Positions 25,746 through 35,030 of a DNA stretch of 55,316 nucleotides are shown in pieces. Positions within the stretch are counted from its first letter, which is position 1, and each line of letters starts with the position of its first letter. The DNA is taken from contig CALVUQ010000009.1 in assembly GCA_944363615.1 (NCBI GenBank), positions 1-55,316 on the forward strand, given 5' to 3'. Below the pieces are notes generated by a model. It was not told the origin of the DNA. It saw only the letters and a program-made list of their open reading frames with translations, and searched no databases. This DNA is from an uncultured Clostridia bacterium (GTDB taxonomy: Bacteria > Bacillota > Clostridia > Christensenellales > Pumilibacteraceae). The position numbers were made by a program, and so were the translations under genes.

Positions 25746-27872
25746 ATGTTATACGCATTGTTTACAATAGGGAATTATACCGTTACTACGGTGGATCTTA
25801 TCGTCGCGGCGGTTTGCGTCGTCGGGTTAATTTCTTTCCTGATTTTTATAATACACGATATGAAGAAGAATCCCGGCGGGATCAAAACGTCGGATAAGAA
25901 AAAAGACGGCGGCGAAGGCAAAACCGCTTCCGTCGGTTCTGCCGACCTTCTTTCCACGAAAAACGGGGAAGAGAAAGGCAAAAGCAAAAAGCAATCCAAA
26001 AAAGCGGCTAAAGACGAAAAGGCCGGTAAAAAACAGTCCGTCGCTTCTTCCGGGGCGGATCCCGTCGTCGCGCTTCTGGGCTTCGACCCTTATTCGCAGC
26101 CGGAGGAAGAAAATTGCGAAATCACCGAGGAGTTTCACGATTCCGATCATGAAACCGAGGACATGCGCCTTTTAAGGGAAAAAATGAAGACGGCCGCCTC
26201 CATCGAAAGCAAAATCGCCACGCTCAGATCGAGAAGCGAAAAAGTCAAGTACGAGCTGGATAAAGCCTCGCGTTATTTACGTGACAACCGCGTCGTGATT
26301 GCTTCCGCCGAAACGGTGGAGCAGAAGCTGCGGGCGGAACTTGTCGCCCTTACCGCCGATAAAAAAACGGCTAAGCGTAACAAGGAAACCGTTGCGCGCG
26401 TCGGAGGGGAACTGGAAAACAGCGTACGCACCGCCGAGGAACTGAAAAAGAGCGTGGAGGCAAGAAGCAACGACGAAAAACTGCTTAAGGAGGCTTACAG
26501 CTATCTCATGGCGGAGGTTGCGCGGTCGGAGCGGGATTTGTCTTTTGTCAATTCGGACATAGACAGACTTAACGAAACCGTGGGGGCGGAACTTAAGCGC
26601 ATAGAAAACGATAACCGCGCTCGTGCGCTTATGACCAAGTATGCTGAGCTTAAACCCCTTCTGGTTGACGCCAACGCAAGTTATCGCGCTATTACGAAAA
26701 CCGACGCGCAGCTTAACGAAGTGCACGCCGAAAAACACGATCTTCGTCTTAAGCTCGACGGGCTTATGAACGATTTGAAAACCGCTTACGGCGTGGAGGA
26801 AACGCGCTTGCTTTCCCAGAAAGTCAGCGAGCTTAACAAGAAAATGATTGTACTCGACGCGCGTGAGGAGGAGCTTATCGCCTTAAAAGAAAACAAGATA
26901 GCCGAATACAAATCGGCAAAACGCAAGGCGAACGAATTTCTCGACCGCGAAAAATATTCTCTCGAGGACATCATTGTAGCCGAAGACAAGGTTATCGGGG
27001 AACTGGAGTACGATCAGCTTAAATCCGAATACGAGGCAAAGAAAAACGAAACGGCGGCGCGTTATGCCGAGGCGCAGAAGAAATACGATTCGGTTATTTC
27101 GCGCAAGGTCAAATACAAAAAGAATCAGGAAAACGAAAAACGGGCATACGAAGAGGAAATTCAGTCCGCGCTTAAGGAACTTAAGGCCGCAAGACAAGAA
27201 AGCGAAAAGGCCGCCGCGGATTTCGACAGGATTCTGCCTTCGCTTTCGCCCATGTCGCTTGTTTCCAGCGGAAGCGGCGTCATTTCGCGCGAGCGTACTT
27301 CTCAACGCGCGTCCGTAGGGGCTCAAAGGGATTTGTTTGCCGCGGACAGAGTGCGTAAAGAAGTCAATCGTCAGCGTGAAATTCCCGACGTAAATACACA
27401 GACGGGCGCGGATTATCCCGAGTCGGAATATAAAGATACGGCGCAGGAATACAAAAACGCGGAAACCGCCTATCGTCCGCGCCGTTCGGAAAATTTGCCC
27501 GCCACTCCCACATCGGTACAGCTTCGCCGTCTTATGGACCGTCTTAACGAGCTGGAGAAAATTGCGCTGCGGGAAAAGGAACAGCGCGCGCTTATGAGAA
27601 GGGAGCCCGATTACGTTGTTCCCGCTGCAAATAAAATAGAGCGTCGAAGAGCTCAGGTAGTGGCGATGCGCAAAAATTTAAAATACATCGACAGTCCTCG
27701 CGCCGCAAGCGAATTCAGGCACAGACTTTACAGACTTTCTATTTCTCTCGACGAAGACGAGATGAGCGACAACGTACTTTCGGAGCTTATTCGCAGGACT
27801 ATGGCGGACGCGGCGTATCTCGGGGAAAAAGCTATGGAAAAACTGGGCCGCAATCCTTACGAGGATCGTTAA
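25746..27872 (+). CDS. Membrane-anchored long coiled-coil protein, unrecognised
   Basis: 708 aa, no family recognised. One N-terminal membrane segment (about 14-38) with a short extracytoplasmic start, a Lys-rich linker (about 40-105), then about 400 residues of heptad-rich coiled coil (150-540). After a Pro/Arg-rich linker, a basic C-terminal region (about 570-708) includes LRRLMDRLNELEKI and ends GRNPYEDR. The Lys-rich stretch after the membrane helix predicts a cytoplasmic body. Translation is tied to the short ORF just upstream. A second coiled-coil gene follows. The place between serC and the murA-ftsQ-ftsA-ftsZ block suggests an envelope, division or scaffold role, which is inference. 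Confidence 0.85.
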   Translation: MLYALFTIGNYTVTTVDLIVAAVCVVGLISFLIFIIHDMKKNPGGIKTSDKKKDGGEGKTASVGSADLLSTKNGEEKGKSKKQSKKAAKDEKAGKKQSVASSGADPVVALLGFDPYSQPEEENCEITEEFHDSDHETEDMRLLREKMKTAASIESKIATLRSRSEKVKYELDKASRYLRDNRVVIASAETVEQKLRAELVALTADKKTAKRNKETVARVGGELENSVRTAEELKKSVEARSNDEKLLKEAYSYLMAEVARSERDLSFVNSDIDRLNETVGAELKRIENDNRARALMTKYAELKPLLVDANASYRAITKTDAQLNEVHAEKHDLRLKLDGLMNDLKTAYGVEETRLLSQKVSELNKKMIVLDAREEELIALKENKIAEYKSAKRKANEFLDREKYSLEDIIVAEDKVIGELEYDQLKSEYEAKKNETAARYAEAQKKYDSVISRKVKYKKNQENEKRAYEEEIQSALKELKAARQESEKAAADFDRILPSLSPMSLVSSGSGVISRERTSQRASVGAQRDLFAADRVRKEVNRQREIPDVNTQTGADYPESEYKDTAQEYKNAETAYRPRRSENLPATPTSVQLRRLMDRLNELEKIALREKEQRALMRREPDYVVPAANKIERRRAQVVAMRKNLKYIDSPRAASEFRHRLYRLSISLDEDEMSDNVLSELIRRTMADAAYLGEKAMEKLGRNPYEDR

Positions 27873-27946
27873 GGCAAGTCCCATGACGCAGGAAAGCGAA
27901 AAAAAATCATTGACCTCCAATAAAATCATAAGGAGAACGACGAAAC

Positions 27947-30472
27947 ATGGCAAACAATTACGACAGACGTTCCGACGAAACTTTCGGGCTTGACGACATA
28001 TACGACGATGAAATGTATGACGACGACAAGCTTGATAGGGTTCTCGACGAAATCGCGGAAATAAAGAAAACCATACAGGGCCTGCCGGAGGAGGAAATCG
28101 ACGACGGCGGTTACGACGAGGTGACTAAACTGCGCGACGAGGTCAGGTTTTCAAAGACCACTCAAAAACTGCAGGACGACATAAGAAGGCTGAACAATCG
28201 CATCAACGACCTTGCCGAAGACCGCCTGGGCGAAGACGTCAGGACGGGCGAAATGCTGGAAAGCAACCTGGACAGACTTTCCGCCCTTTGCGAGGAGCTT
28301 TTGCGCAGAGTCAAGGACAGCGACCGGAAGTTCGGCGACGAGCTTGCAAATCTTAAAAGACAGCTTGTAAAGCTTGCGCCCTCGGGGGATTTATCCGCCG
28401 CGCTTAAAGGCATAAAAAACGACATTAAAAACAACGAGGAATTCATTTTAAACATAAATTCCGCCGTGGAGGGGCTGTCTGCCCGCAGCGACGAAGAGTG
28501 CGGCGACGCTTCCGCCGTGTCGGAGCTTATAAGACAGCTTTACGACGTTAAAAATCTTATAGGCAATCCGTCGCCCGCAAGCGGAAAACGCAACGACGAG
28601 ATTCTGAATCTTTACGACGAGCTTAATAAAGTCAAATACGACGTCAGCCTTAAAAGTCTGGGAATAGCGGAAAAATTTGCTTCCGTGGACGCTTTGGCGA
28701 AAAAGATTTACGAAACCAACGAAAACGATATCGAACCTGTCGTCAATCAGCTTAACAAGATAATCGAAAAACTTTTGAATAAACCTCTTGACCGCGCGTC
28801 GGCATATTCCATCATGGAATTTTCCGACAACAGCGACGTGGTAAACATACCCGCTTCGCGCAGGGAGGAGGTAAGGGCTTACCTTGACCGTGTCGCCGCG
28901 CTCGTAAGGGACGGCAACGTGGAAAACACCGACGACCTTCCCGACGTAATCGCCAAGAAAAACGCCATTCAGAACAACCGCAACGAATTCGAATGCGAAA
29001 GCGTCTATTCTTCGATTCTCAACATCAATATTTCCCTGTTAAGCGAAAAGGATTTTTCCAAACAAAAGGCGCTGAGGGCGGACCTTAAAAAGCAAATCAG
29101 GAAACTCACTTCGCTTGAAGTGCGCGACCTTGTGGATTACCCGCTTGTGTCCGTTGTAAAACCCTATCGCGCGGCAAAACGCACTTTCGGGGAAGGATTG
29201 TTCGATAAACTTAACGAGCTTAAAAATTTCCTTCTCGACGCTAACTTATCGGGCGCGGGAGTAGCGGTTGCGCCTTCTTCCAACAGCGGACTGGTAAGCG
29301 AAATCAACAATCTTAAAAACGAAATTTACAGTTTAAGCAACATCGACAACGTTTCCCAGGCGATACTGGACCTAAAGGGCGATTGTCTTACCATCCTGAA
29401 CAAACTGGACGAGAAAAAGGAACGCGACGAAGAGGGCGGAATAATCGACGGGGCTCCCACTCTCAACGAGATTGTGGAGCAGCTTGACAGATTGTTTGAC
29501 GACGTCAAAAACCTTCTTGCAGACACCGAGAACAATATACTCGGCTCGGTTGAAGTGATAGGGGAGGCTGTTGCCCGTTTCACCGAAGGGGCTAAAGCCG
29601 ACCGCGTAAAAATCCTGGAGGACGTCGCTTTTATCCGCAAAGCGCTGGAGGGCGGCGCCGTTGCCGCAGTTGCCGCCGTTGCAAAGGAATCCGCGGCGGA
29701 AGAAACCTCTCCTTCGGAAAACACCGGTGAGGTTGCGGAAAATACGGAAAATGCCGATTCAGCGGCGGATACATCTTCCGAAAACGTCAGTGAAACGGCT
29801 GCTGAGGAAGTAAAAACCGACGATTCTACAGCGTCTGAAAGCGGAAAAGACGACTTTAGTACTCGTCTTGAGACTATTGAGGAAAATCAACGGCAAATTT
29901 TGGAAGCGTTGCGCGCATTTAATCCCGCACCTGTCGCTGCAGTAAATGCGTCTGTGGACATGTCGGCATTAAACGACAGACTTTCCGCTTTGGAAACCAA
30001 GGTTTTGGGCGAAATCAAACTTTTGCGCGATCAGCTGTTTGCGGTAAGCATGGCGTCCGTATCGGACGGGGAAAGCAACTCTTACGAAAGCTACAACAAT
30101 ATTATTCTCAACGAAATTTACGCTTTGCAGGACGAGTTTGACGCCATAAAGGAAGCGGGCGAAACCAATTTAAGCAAAGACCGCGACAAAATAGCGGAGG
30201 AGCTTGCTTTGCTTAAGGAGCAGCTTGCCACCGCGTTAAGCCGCGGCGCCGACAACGACAGTATAATAAAGGAACTTAACAAAATTAAAGAGGAGTTTAA
30301 GGCTCGTCCGACGAAAGCCGCTTCGCAGAAGCCGGAAGCTCTGCAATCCAAGCCGTTCGTCGTGGCGTCCTCAAAGAAAAAGAAAGTTACGCCCATGATA
30401 AACAAGGACCTTTCCATAAACGAAATACTTTCCAAAATCAGCGAAACGGAAATCGTCCTGAAAGAAGATTAA
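27947..30472 (+). CDS. Long acidic coiled-coil protein, unrecognised
   Basis: 841 aa, soluble, no family recognised. Very acidic N-terminus (DDIYDDEMYDDDKLD), repeated coiled-coil stretches (about 25-300 and 430-570), then a Glu/Ser/Thr/Ala low-complexity linker (about 575-640), another coiled coil (about 640-790), and a short basic-hydrophobic C-terminal tail (SSKKKKVTPMINKDLSINEI) that looks like a docking peptide. AAGGAG precedes the ATG. It sits 74 bp after the membrane-anchored coiled-coil gene; opposite charge (basic tail of one, acidic head of the other) would allow pairing. Ends at a strong terminator. Confidence 0.85.
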   Translation: MANNYDRRSDETFGLDDIYDDEMYDDDKLDRVLDEIAEIKKTIQGLPEEEIDDGGYDEVTKLRDEVRFSKTTQKLQDDIRRLNNRINDLAEDRLGEDVRTGEMLESNLDRLSALCEELLRRVKDSDRKFGDELANLKRQLVKLAPSGDLSAALKGIKNDIKNNEEFILNINSAVEGLSARSDEECGDASAVSELIRQLYDVKNLIGNPSPASGKRNDEILNLYDELNKVKYDVSLKSLGIAEKFASVDALAKKIYETNENDIEPVVNQLNKIIEKLLNKPLDRASAYSIMEFSDNSDVVNIPASRREEVRAYLDRVAALVRDGNVENTDDLPDVIAKKNAIQNNRNEFECESVYSSILNINISLLSEKDFSKQKALRADLKKQIRKLTSLEVRDLVDYPLVSVVKPYRAAKRTFGEGLFDKLNELKNFLLDANLSGAGVAVAPSSNSGLVSEINNLKNEIYSLSNIDNVSQAILDLKGDCLTILNKLDEKKERDEEGGIIDGAPTLNEIVEQLDRLFDDVKNLLADTENNILGSVEVIGEAVARFTEGAKADRVKILEDVAFIRKALEGGAVAAVAAVAKESAAEETSPSENTGEVAENTENADSAADTSSENVSETAAEEVKTDDSTASESGKDDFSTRLETIEENQRQILEALRAFNPAPVAAVNASVDMSALNDRLSALETKVLGEIKLLRDQLFAVSMASVSDGESNSYESYNNIILNEIYALQDEFDAIKEAGETNLSKDRDKIAEELALLKEQLATALSRGADNDSIIKELNKIKEEFKARPTKAASQKPEALQSKPFVVASSKKKKVTPMINKDLSINEILSKISETEIVLKED

Positions 30473-30493
30473 AAATATAAAATACCATACAAT

Positions 30494-30541
30494 AGCAAAA
30501 AAACGCTGCGCGAAAAACAGAATATGCGCGGCGTTTTTTTT
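30494..30541 (+). terminator. Terminator of the coiled-coil operon
   Basis: AACGCTGCGC with GCGCGGCGTT (one G-U) flanked by an A tract and eight T. Confidence 0.9.
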
Positions 30542-30610
30542 GCGTTTTTTTAACAGCCGAGGCGAAAAATCCATAATATGAAGTATACGCAAAAGAAGGA
30601 ATTTTCGTCT

Positions 30611-31117
30611 ATGGTACTGTTTTTTACCGTAATTGCCGTCAGCATCGACGCATACCTTGCAAGTCTTGCCTACAACCTTAAAAAACCGCTTAATTTTTTT
30701 GAAGTACTTTACGCCGCGTCTTTCACTTTCTTCGTCTGTCTCATCGCGCTTACCCTGAACGACGCGTTCATAGAACACTTGTCAGTAGTCAAAGAAGTCA
30801 GCGCTTTGATTTTTATATTCATAGGGATAAAAAACTATATCGGTATCTTTCAGAAAAAGCCTCTTATGGACGAATCGCAGCCTAAGGAGCTGTGGCTTCT
30901 GGGGCTTGCGGTAAGCGCGGACGCGGGGCTTGCATGCCTATCCATACAGGTGAACGCGGCGTTTTTGCCGCTGTACGCCGCCGTTATGTTTGCGGCTCAT
31001 TTTTTCTTTCTGCTTTTGGGCGCCGTCACGGTAAGGCTTATCAGCATAATCAACAAGCTTTCGGTATTATCGGGAGTCTTTTTGATTGCATTCGGAGTTT
31101 TTAAATTATTTATGTAG
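30611..31117 (+). CDS. MntP/YtaF-like membrane protein
   Basis: 168 aa, six membrane segments in two halves. Each half has the family's small-acidic motif: AVSIDAYLASLAY near the start and AVSADAGLACLS in the second half, the Asp-containing repeat seen in MntP manganese exporters and sporulation protein YtaF. Size fits both. The ATG at 30611 has AGAAGGA; an ATG at 30578 lies inside a poor promoter-like region and lacks a site. Confidence 0.75.
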   Translation: MVLFFTVIAVSIDAYLASLAYNLKKPLNFFEVLYAASFTFFVCLIALTLNDAFIEHLSVVKEVSALIFIFIGIKNYIGIFQKKPLMDESQPKELWLLGLAVSADAGLACLSIQVNAAFLPLYAAVMFAAHFFFLLLGAVTVRLISIINKLSVLSGVFLIAFGVFKLFM

Positions 31118-31313
31118 CGGCGGCGGTCTTAAAAACATAGACTGTTAATATACTGATAGTATCCTTAAAGGGGTTTGCGCGTGTTTGTGTGCAAAAAATA
31201 AAAATACATATTTCCGCTTTAGGACGACTTAGCAGTGTAAAATCGAATGGTTTACGAAAGGGCGGAAGAGGTAAAACAAACTCCGCTAAAATACATACAG
31301 AGGCTTGAAATTT

Positions 31314-32576
31314 ATGGAATATTTGCGTGTTATCGGAGGAAACAAGCTTGACGGACGGCTTAAAATAGCTTCCGCCAAAAATGCGGTATTGCCGATTATA
31401 GCCGGCGCGTTGTTGTCGGAAGAAGACATCGTTATTAAAAATTGTCCCGCTCTTTCCGACATAACCGCAATGATGAAGATCATACGTTCTACGGGAGGAA
31501 GAGCGGAATACGAGGGCAACCATATCTTAATTAACTGCAAGGATTCAAATCCCGCGCTGATAGAGTCCGATCTTACGGGTAAAATAAGGTCGTCTATTTT
31601 TATTATGGGTCCCATTCTTGCGCGTTTCAAGCATGCCGCTTTAAGTTATCCGGGCGGCTGTGAAATAGGTTTGCGCCCGATTGACCTGCATATATACGGT
31701 CTTAAAAAATTAAACGTCAAAATCCGCGAGGAAAACGGTCATATCATCTGTGACGGCTCCGACATGAAAAGCGCGGAAATAGACCTTGATTTTCCCAGTG
31801 TGGGAGCGACGGAAAACATCATGATGGCCGCCGTGTTCCTGAGCGGTAAAACGACAATAAGAAATGCCGCGCGCGAGCCCGAAATCGTGGACCTTGCGAA
31901 TTTCTTAAACGCTTTGGGCGGTAAAATTTACGGCGCAGGTACGGATACTCTTGTGGTCGAAGGCGTGAAAAAGCTGAGCGGAGGAGAATACACGCCCGTT
32001 CCAGACAGAATAGCGGGGTGCACTTTTCTGACGGCGTGCGCTTTGACGGGCGGCGATGTCTTTCTCGAAAATCTGAGGTCGGATACTATAAACGCCGTCA
32101 CGGAAAAACTGGTGCGCACGGGATGTGAATTATCGCGCGGATACGATTATGTCAGGATACGCTCATCGGGTAAAATCAAGGCCATACATAAAATCGAGAC
32201 TCAGCCGTACCCCGGATTTCCCACCGATATGCAGGCGCCCATGACGGCAATGCTTACTCGTGCAAACGGGTGTTCGGTAATGGTGGAAAACCTTTTCGAA
32301 AACCGTTATAAATACACCGTCCAACTTAACAAAATGGGTGCTAAAATCACGGTAAAGGACCGTATAGCGGTCATAAAGGGCGTCAAAAAACTGCACGGCA
32401 CCGTAGTCAAATCCGAAGATTTGCGCGGCGGCGCGGCGCTTGTAATAGCCGCTCTTGCGGCGGAAGGCGAAAGTATCGTAACGGGCGTTAATCATATAGA
32501 TCGCGGGTATTATAAAATAGAAGAGGATTTCCGCCGTCTGGGCGCGGACATAAAACGCGAAAACTCGTCTCAATAA
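31314..32576 (+). CDS. murA: MurA, UDP-GlcNAc 1-carboxyvinyltransferase
   Basis: 420 aa. First committed step of peptidoglycan synthesis, transfer of enolpyruvate to UDP-GlcNAc. N-terminal RVIGGNKLDGRLKIASAKNAVLP, the catalytic cysteine in PGGCEIGLRPIDLH, and FPTDMQAPMTAM near the C-terminus. The Cys form is fosfomycin-sensitive in the family. ATG at 31314 with AGAGG ten bases before; the in-frame TTG at 31305 is too close to that site. Heads the second half of the split division cluster. Confidence 0.96.
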   Translation: MEYLRVIGGNKLDGRLKIASAKNAVLPIIAGALLSEEDIVIKNCPALSDITAMMKIIRSTGGRAEYEGNHILINCKDSNPALIESDLTGKIRSSIFIMGPILARFKHAALSYPGGCEIGLRPIDLHIYGLKKLNVKIREENGHIICDGSDMKSAEIDLDFPSVGATENIMMAAVFLSGKTTIRNAAREPEIVDLANFLNALGGKIYGAGTDTLVVEGVKKLSGGEYTPVPDRIAGCTFLTACALTGGDVFLENLRSDTINAVTEKLVRTGCELSRGYDYVRIRSSGKIKAIHKIETQPYPGFPTDMQAPMTAMLTRANGCSVMVENLFENRYKYTVQLNKMGAKITVKDRIAVIKGVKKLHGTVVKSEDLRGGAALVIAALAAEGESIVTGVNHIDRGYYKIEEDFRRLGADIKRENSSQ

Positions 32577-32636
32577 GATTGCGTTCACTTTTTCCCTCTG
32601 AAATTTTAATCATTGTAACGAATCCCGATTTTAATT

Positions 32637-32672
32637 TCCGAAAGCCGATATAATAAGCTTTCGGGATTTTTT
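32637..32672 (+). terminator. Terminator after murA
   Basis: CCGAAAGC (32638-32645) pairs with GCTTTCGG (32657-32664), followed by GATTTTTT. An upstream TCCCGA can compete for CGGGA, giving an alternative fold. The rest of 32577-32824 shows nothing I can name. Confidence 0.85.
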
Positions 32673-32824
32673 ATGAATTTCTGTTTCTTTGCCTGAAATC
32701 AAGCGCCGGATATTATAATTGTTTTTCGTGATGACGATAATTTATCTGCCCCTTTGTTTTTAGAAACGGCTAAAGGTCTGTTTAAGGCGTTAAAGCCGCT
32801 TTTCGTAATTTGTCCGTTATTCGG

Positions 32825-32853
32825 TTGCTTTCCTCGATTTTTTTTGATATAAT
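32825..32853 (+). promoter_or_regulatory. SigA promoter upstream of ftsQ
   Basis: TTGCTT (32825-32830), 17-bp spacer, TATAAT (32848-32853); predicted leader of about 93 nt before the ftsQ ATG, with no strong Shine-Dalgarno. Confidence 0.75.
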
Positions 32854-32952
32854 TAGCTTATACGTTTATTTTGCACATTAAATATTATTAGTTTATATAT
32901 TTTTCCGCAAAAGGACGCTATAAACCGGATTATATAGGTAGAAAAAAACCGT

Positions 32953-33738
32953 ATGAGGAACAAAAAACTTATAGTTTTATTTTCCATACTTGCGTTCGTT
33001 ACCCTGCTTGTGGTGTTAAGCAGCGTGATTTTTTCGGTGCAGACGGTATATGCTTCCTGTTACAACGACGACGATGAACAGCTTGACGCAATAGTCGCGT
33101 CTCATGAAGTCAACGGCATAGACCGCGGGAAAAGCATGTTCATGCTAAGCGAAAAGAAGGTTATCGAAAAAGTCGAAAGCAGCCGCAGCGACGTGCGCGT
33201 CGTGAATATAGAGCGTAAATTTCCCAACCAGGTATATATAAATTACGTCAAGATTTTCGAGTATATCGCTTTTGAGACGGAAGACTGCGTACTTTACACA
33301 TCGAACGAATGTAAGATACTTTCCAAAGGGGACAAGCAGACCGAATACAACGATCACATAAAACTGATCTGCAATGCGGCGCCCGCGTCGGAAACCGAAG
33401 GCGATACTCTTTTCGCCGAAGACAGTTCTCAGTACAAAACAGTATGCGGGATTCTGGACGCGATGGAAAGAATGGATCTTCACAGCGTGGTGATCGACAT
33501 GTTTGAATTCATCGACGTAAACAATACGGACGTTAACGGTCTTACTTATATCAAAACTCGCACCGGCGCGTATTTCGAGCTTCAAGGCGGGACAAACAAT
33601 CTTCTGGAAAAGCTGCGGCTTGCCGCTTCCGTTTATTTAAGCAACGATACGCAGTACATGAACAGCGGCACGATTATAGTTAATTCTTCGGGTAAAACAG
33701 CATATTATTCGCCCGAAAACCGTTACGAAAATCAATAA
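32953..33738 (+). CDS. ftsQ: FtsQ/DivIB-like division protein
   Basis: 261 aa. Single N-terminal membrane anchor (about 6-28), then an extracytoplasmic POTRA-like domain with the typical IERKFPNQVYINY strand, and a C-terminal beta domain. Identity to FtsQ is weak in residues but good in topology and position before ftsA-ftsZ. The ribosome-binding site is poor (AGGTAG at 17 nt), so the start at 32953 is moderately sure. Confidence 0.82.
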   Translation: MRNKKLIVLFSILAFVTLLVVLSSVIFSVQTVYASCYNDDDEQLDAIVASHEVNGIDRGKSMFMLSEKKVIEKVESSRSDVRVVNIERKFPNQVYINYVKIFEYIAFETEDCVLYTSNECKILSKGDKQTEYNDHIKLICNAAPASETEGDTLFAEDSSQYKTVCGILDAMERMDLHSVVIDMFEFIDVNNTDVNGLTYIKTRTGAYFELQGGTNNLLEKLRLAASVYLSNDTQYMNSGTIIVNSSGKTAYYSPENRYENQ

Positions 33739-33757
33739 ATTTAAAACGGACAAGCGC

Positions 33758-33786
33758 TTGACAAACACTGCGCGCAAAGATATAAT
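33758..33786 (+). promoter_or_regulatory. Perfect consensus SigA promoter of ftsA-ftsZ
   Basis: TTGACA (33758-33763), 17 bp, TATAAT (33781-33786). Start near 33793, giving about 70 nt of leader before the ftsA GTG. Confidence 0.93.
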
Positions 33787-33863
33787 TTAGTTAGTTGAAT
33801 TTTTCGACAAAATACGGCAACTGTGCCAAAACGGTTTTGCGAAAACTTACAAGGAGAAGCAAG

Positions 33864-35018
33864 GTGGCTCAAGATACTGCAATTTTGGATTTCGGCTCCA
33901 GTAAAATTACCGTGCTTATTGGCGAGCGTGGCGTAAACGGCACCGTATGCGTCAAAGGCATGGGCGTTTGCGATTACGCCGGATTTTCCGAAGGGGAATG
34001 GCTGGATCCGGAACATATCGCTCATGCGGTAGGTCGCGCCGTTTCCAGCGCCGAAGCGAACTCCGGCGTTAAAATCGAACATCTTTATGTCGGCGTCCCG
34101 GGGGAATTCACATCCGTTGTCTGCAAGGAAGTCGGGATTGTGCTTAACAAACGCCGTAAAATAAAGGATGACGACGTTTTTGCGCTTATGAACGCCGGCG
34201 ACGACTTCAATCCCAACATTTACGAAGTAATAAACATTCAGCCCATTCATTATACGCTTGACAACGGCCGCAGACTTTTACAGCCTGTGGGGGTTGCCAG
34301 TGCAAAATTGGGCGGAGTCCTTTCTTATATTCTTGCGGAAGCGTCCTTTACGGGATTTGTCCGCGCGATTCTTGCCGCAATGGGCATTAACTCTGTGGAA
34401 TACGTTTCTTCCGTGTTGGCGGAATCTCTGATTCTTTTCGATGAAGAGGAGCGCGACAACACCGCCGTACTTATCGATATCGGATATCTTACCTCATCGG
34501 TTGCGATTATCCGCGGCGACGGAATTTTGTCGCTGGGCAGTTTTTCCATGGGCGGCGGACACATATCGGGCGATCTGGCCACTGCGTTAGGCATTTCCTT
34601 TACCGACGCCGAAAGTCTTAAGAGAAAGGTAATACTTTCCATTAACGCGGGCGAAAACGATATTTACGAAATAAGCGGCAAAGACGGCGTTAAGACGCTT
34701 TCCGCTCAGCTTGTAAACGAAATCGTTACGCACCGTGTTACGCTTATGGGAAAGGCGGTGGAAAAATGTCTTTCGTTAAGCGAATACGAGTATCCCGATT
34801 ATATTCCTTTTTCGCTGACGGGCGGCGGTATTTGCTTTATGCGCGGCGCAAAAGACGTTTTATCGCGTCAGCTGGGCCGTAACGTCGAAATCGTGGCACC
34901 TAAACTTCCTCAGGTAAACAGACCCAATCTTTCTTCCGCCTGGGGACTATTGGATATGGCAATAAATAACGAAGAGCCCGTTAAAAAAGGCTTCTTCGCA
35001 CGCTTGTTTAAGAAGTAA
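33864..35018 (+). CDS. ftsA: FtsA, actin-like divisome protein
   Basis: 384 aa. Tethers FtsZ to the membrane. Actin-fold phosphate loop AILDFGSSKITVLIG at the N-terminus, SHS2/1C insertion, phosphate-2 motif LIDIGYLTSS, and C-terminal amphipathic membrane peptide KKGFFARLFKK. The GTG at 33864 has AAGGAG seven bases before; an in-frame TTG at 33795 sits almost at the transcription start and would add a non-family extension. ftsZ follows after 12 bp. Confidence 0.95.
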   Translation: MAQDTAILDFGSSKITVLIGERGVNGTVCVKGMGVCDYAGFSEGEWLDPEHIAHAVGRAVSSAEANSGVKIEHLYVGVPGEFTSVVCKEVGIVLNKRRKIKDDDVFALMNAGDDFNPNIYEVINIQPIHYTLDNGRRLLQPVGVASAKLGGVLSYILAEASFTGFVRAILAAMGINSVEYVSSVLAESLILFDEEERDNTAVLIDIGYLTSSVAIIRGDGILSLGSFSMGGGHISGDLATALGISFTDAESLKRKVILSINAGENDIYEISGKDGVKTLSAQLVNEIVTHRVTLMGKAVEKCLSLSEYEYPDYIPFSLTGGGICFMRGAKDVLSRQLGRNVEIVAPKLPQVNRPNLSSAWGLLDMAINNEEPVKKGFFARLFKK

Positions 35019-35030
35019 CGGAGGTTAATT

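Noticed and set aside
33795..33863. N-terminal extension of ftsA from a TTG at 33795
   Set aside because: The TTG falls at the expected transcription start and lacks family similarity; the GTG at 33864 has a Shine-Dalgarno and matches FtsA starts. A leaderless TTG start is possible but less likely.
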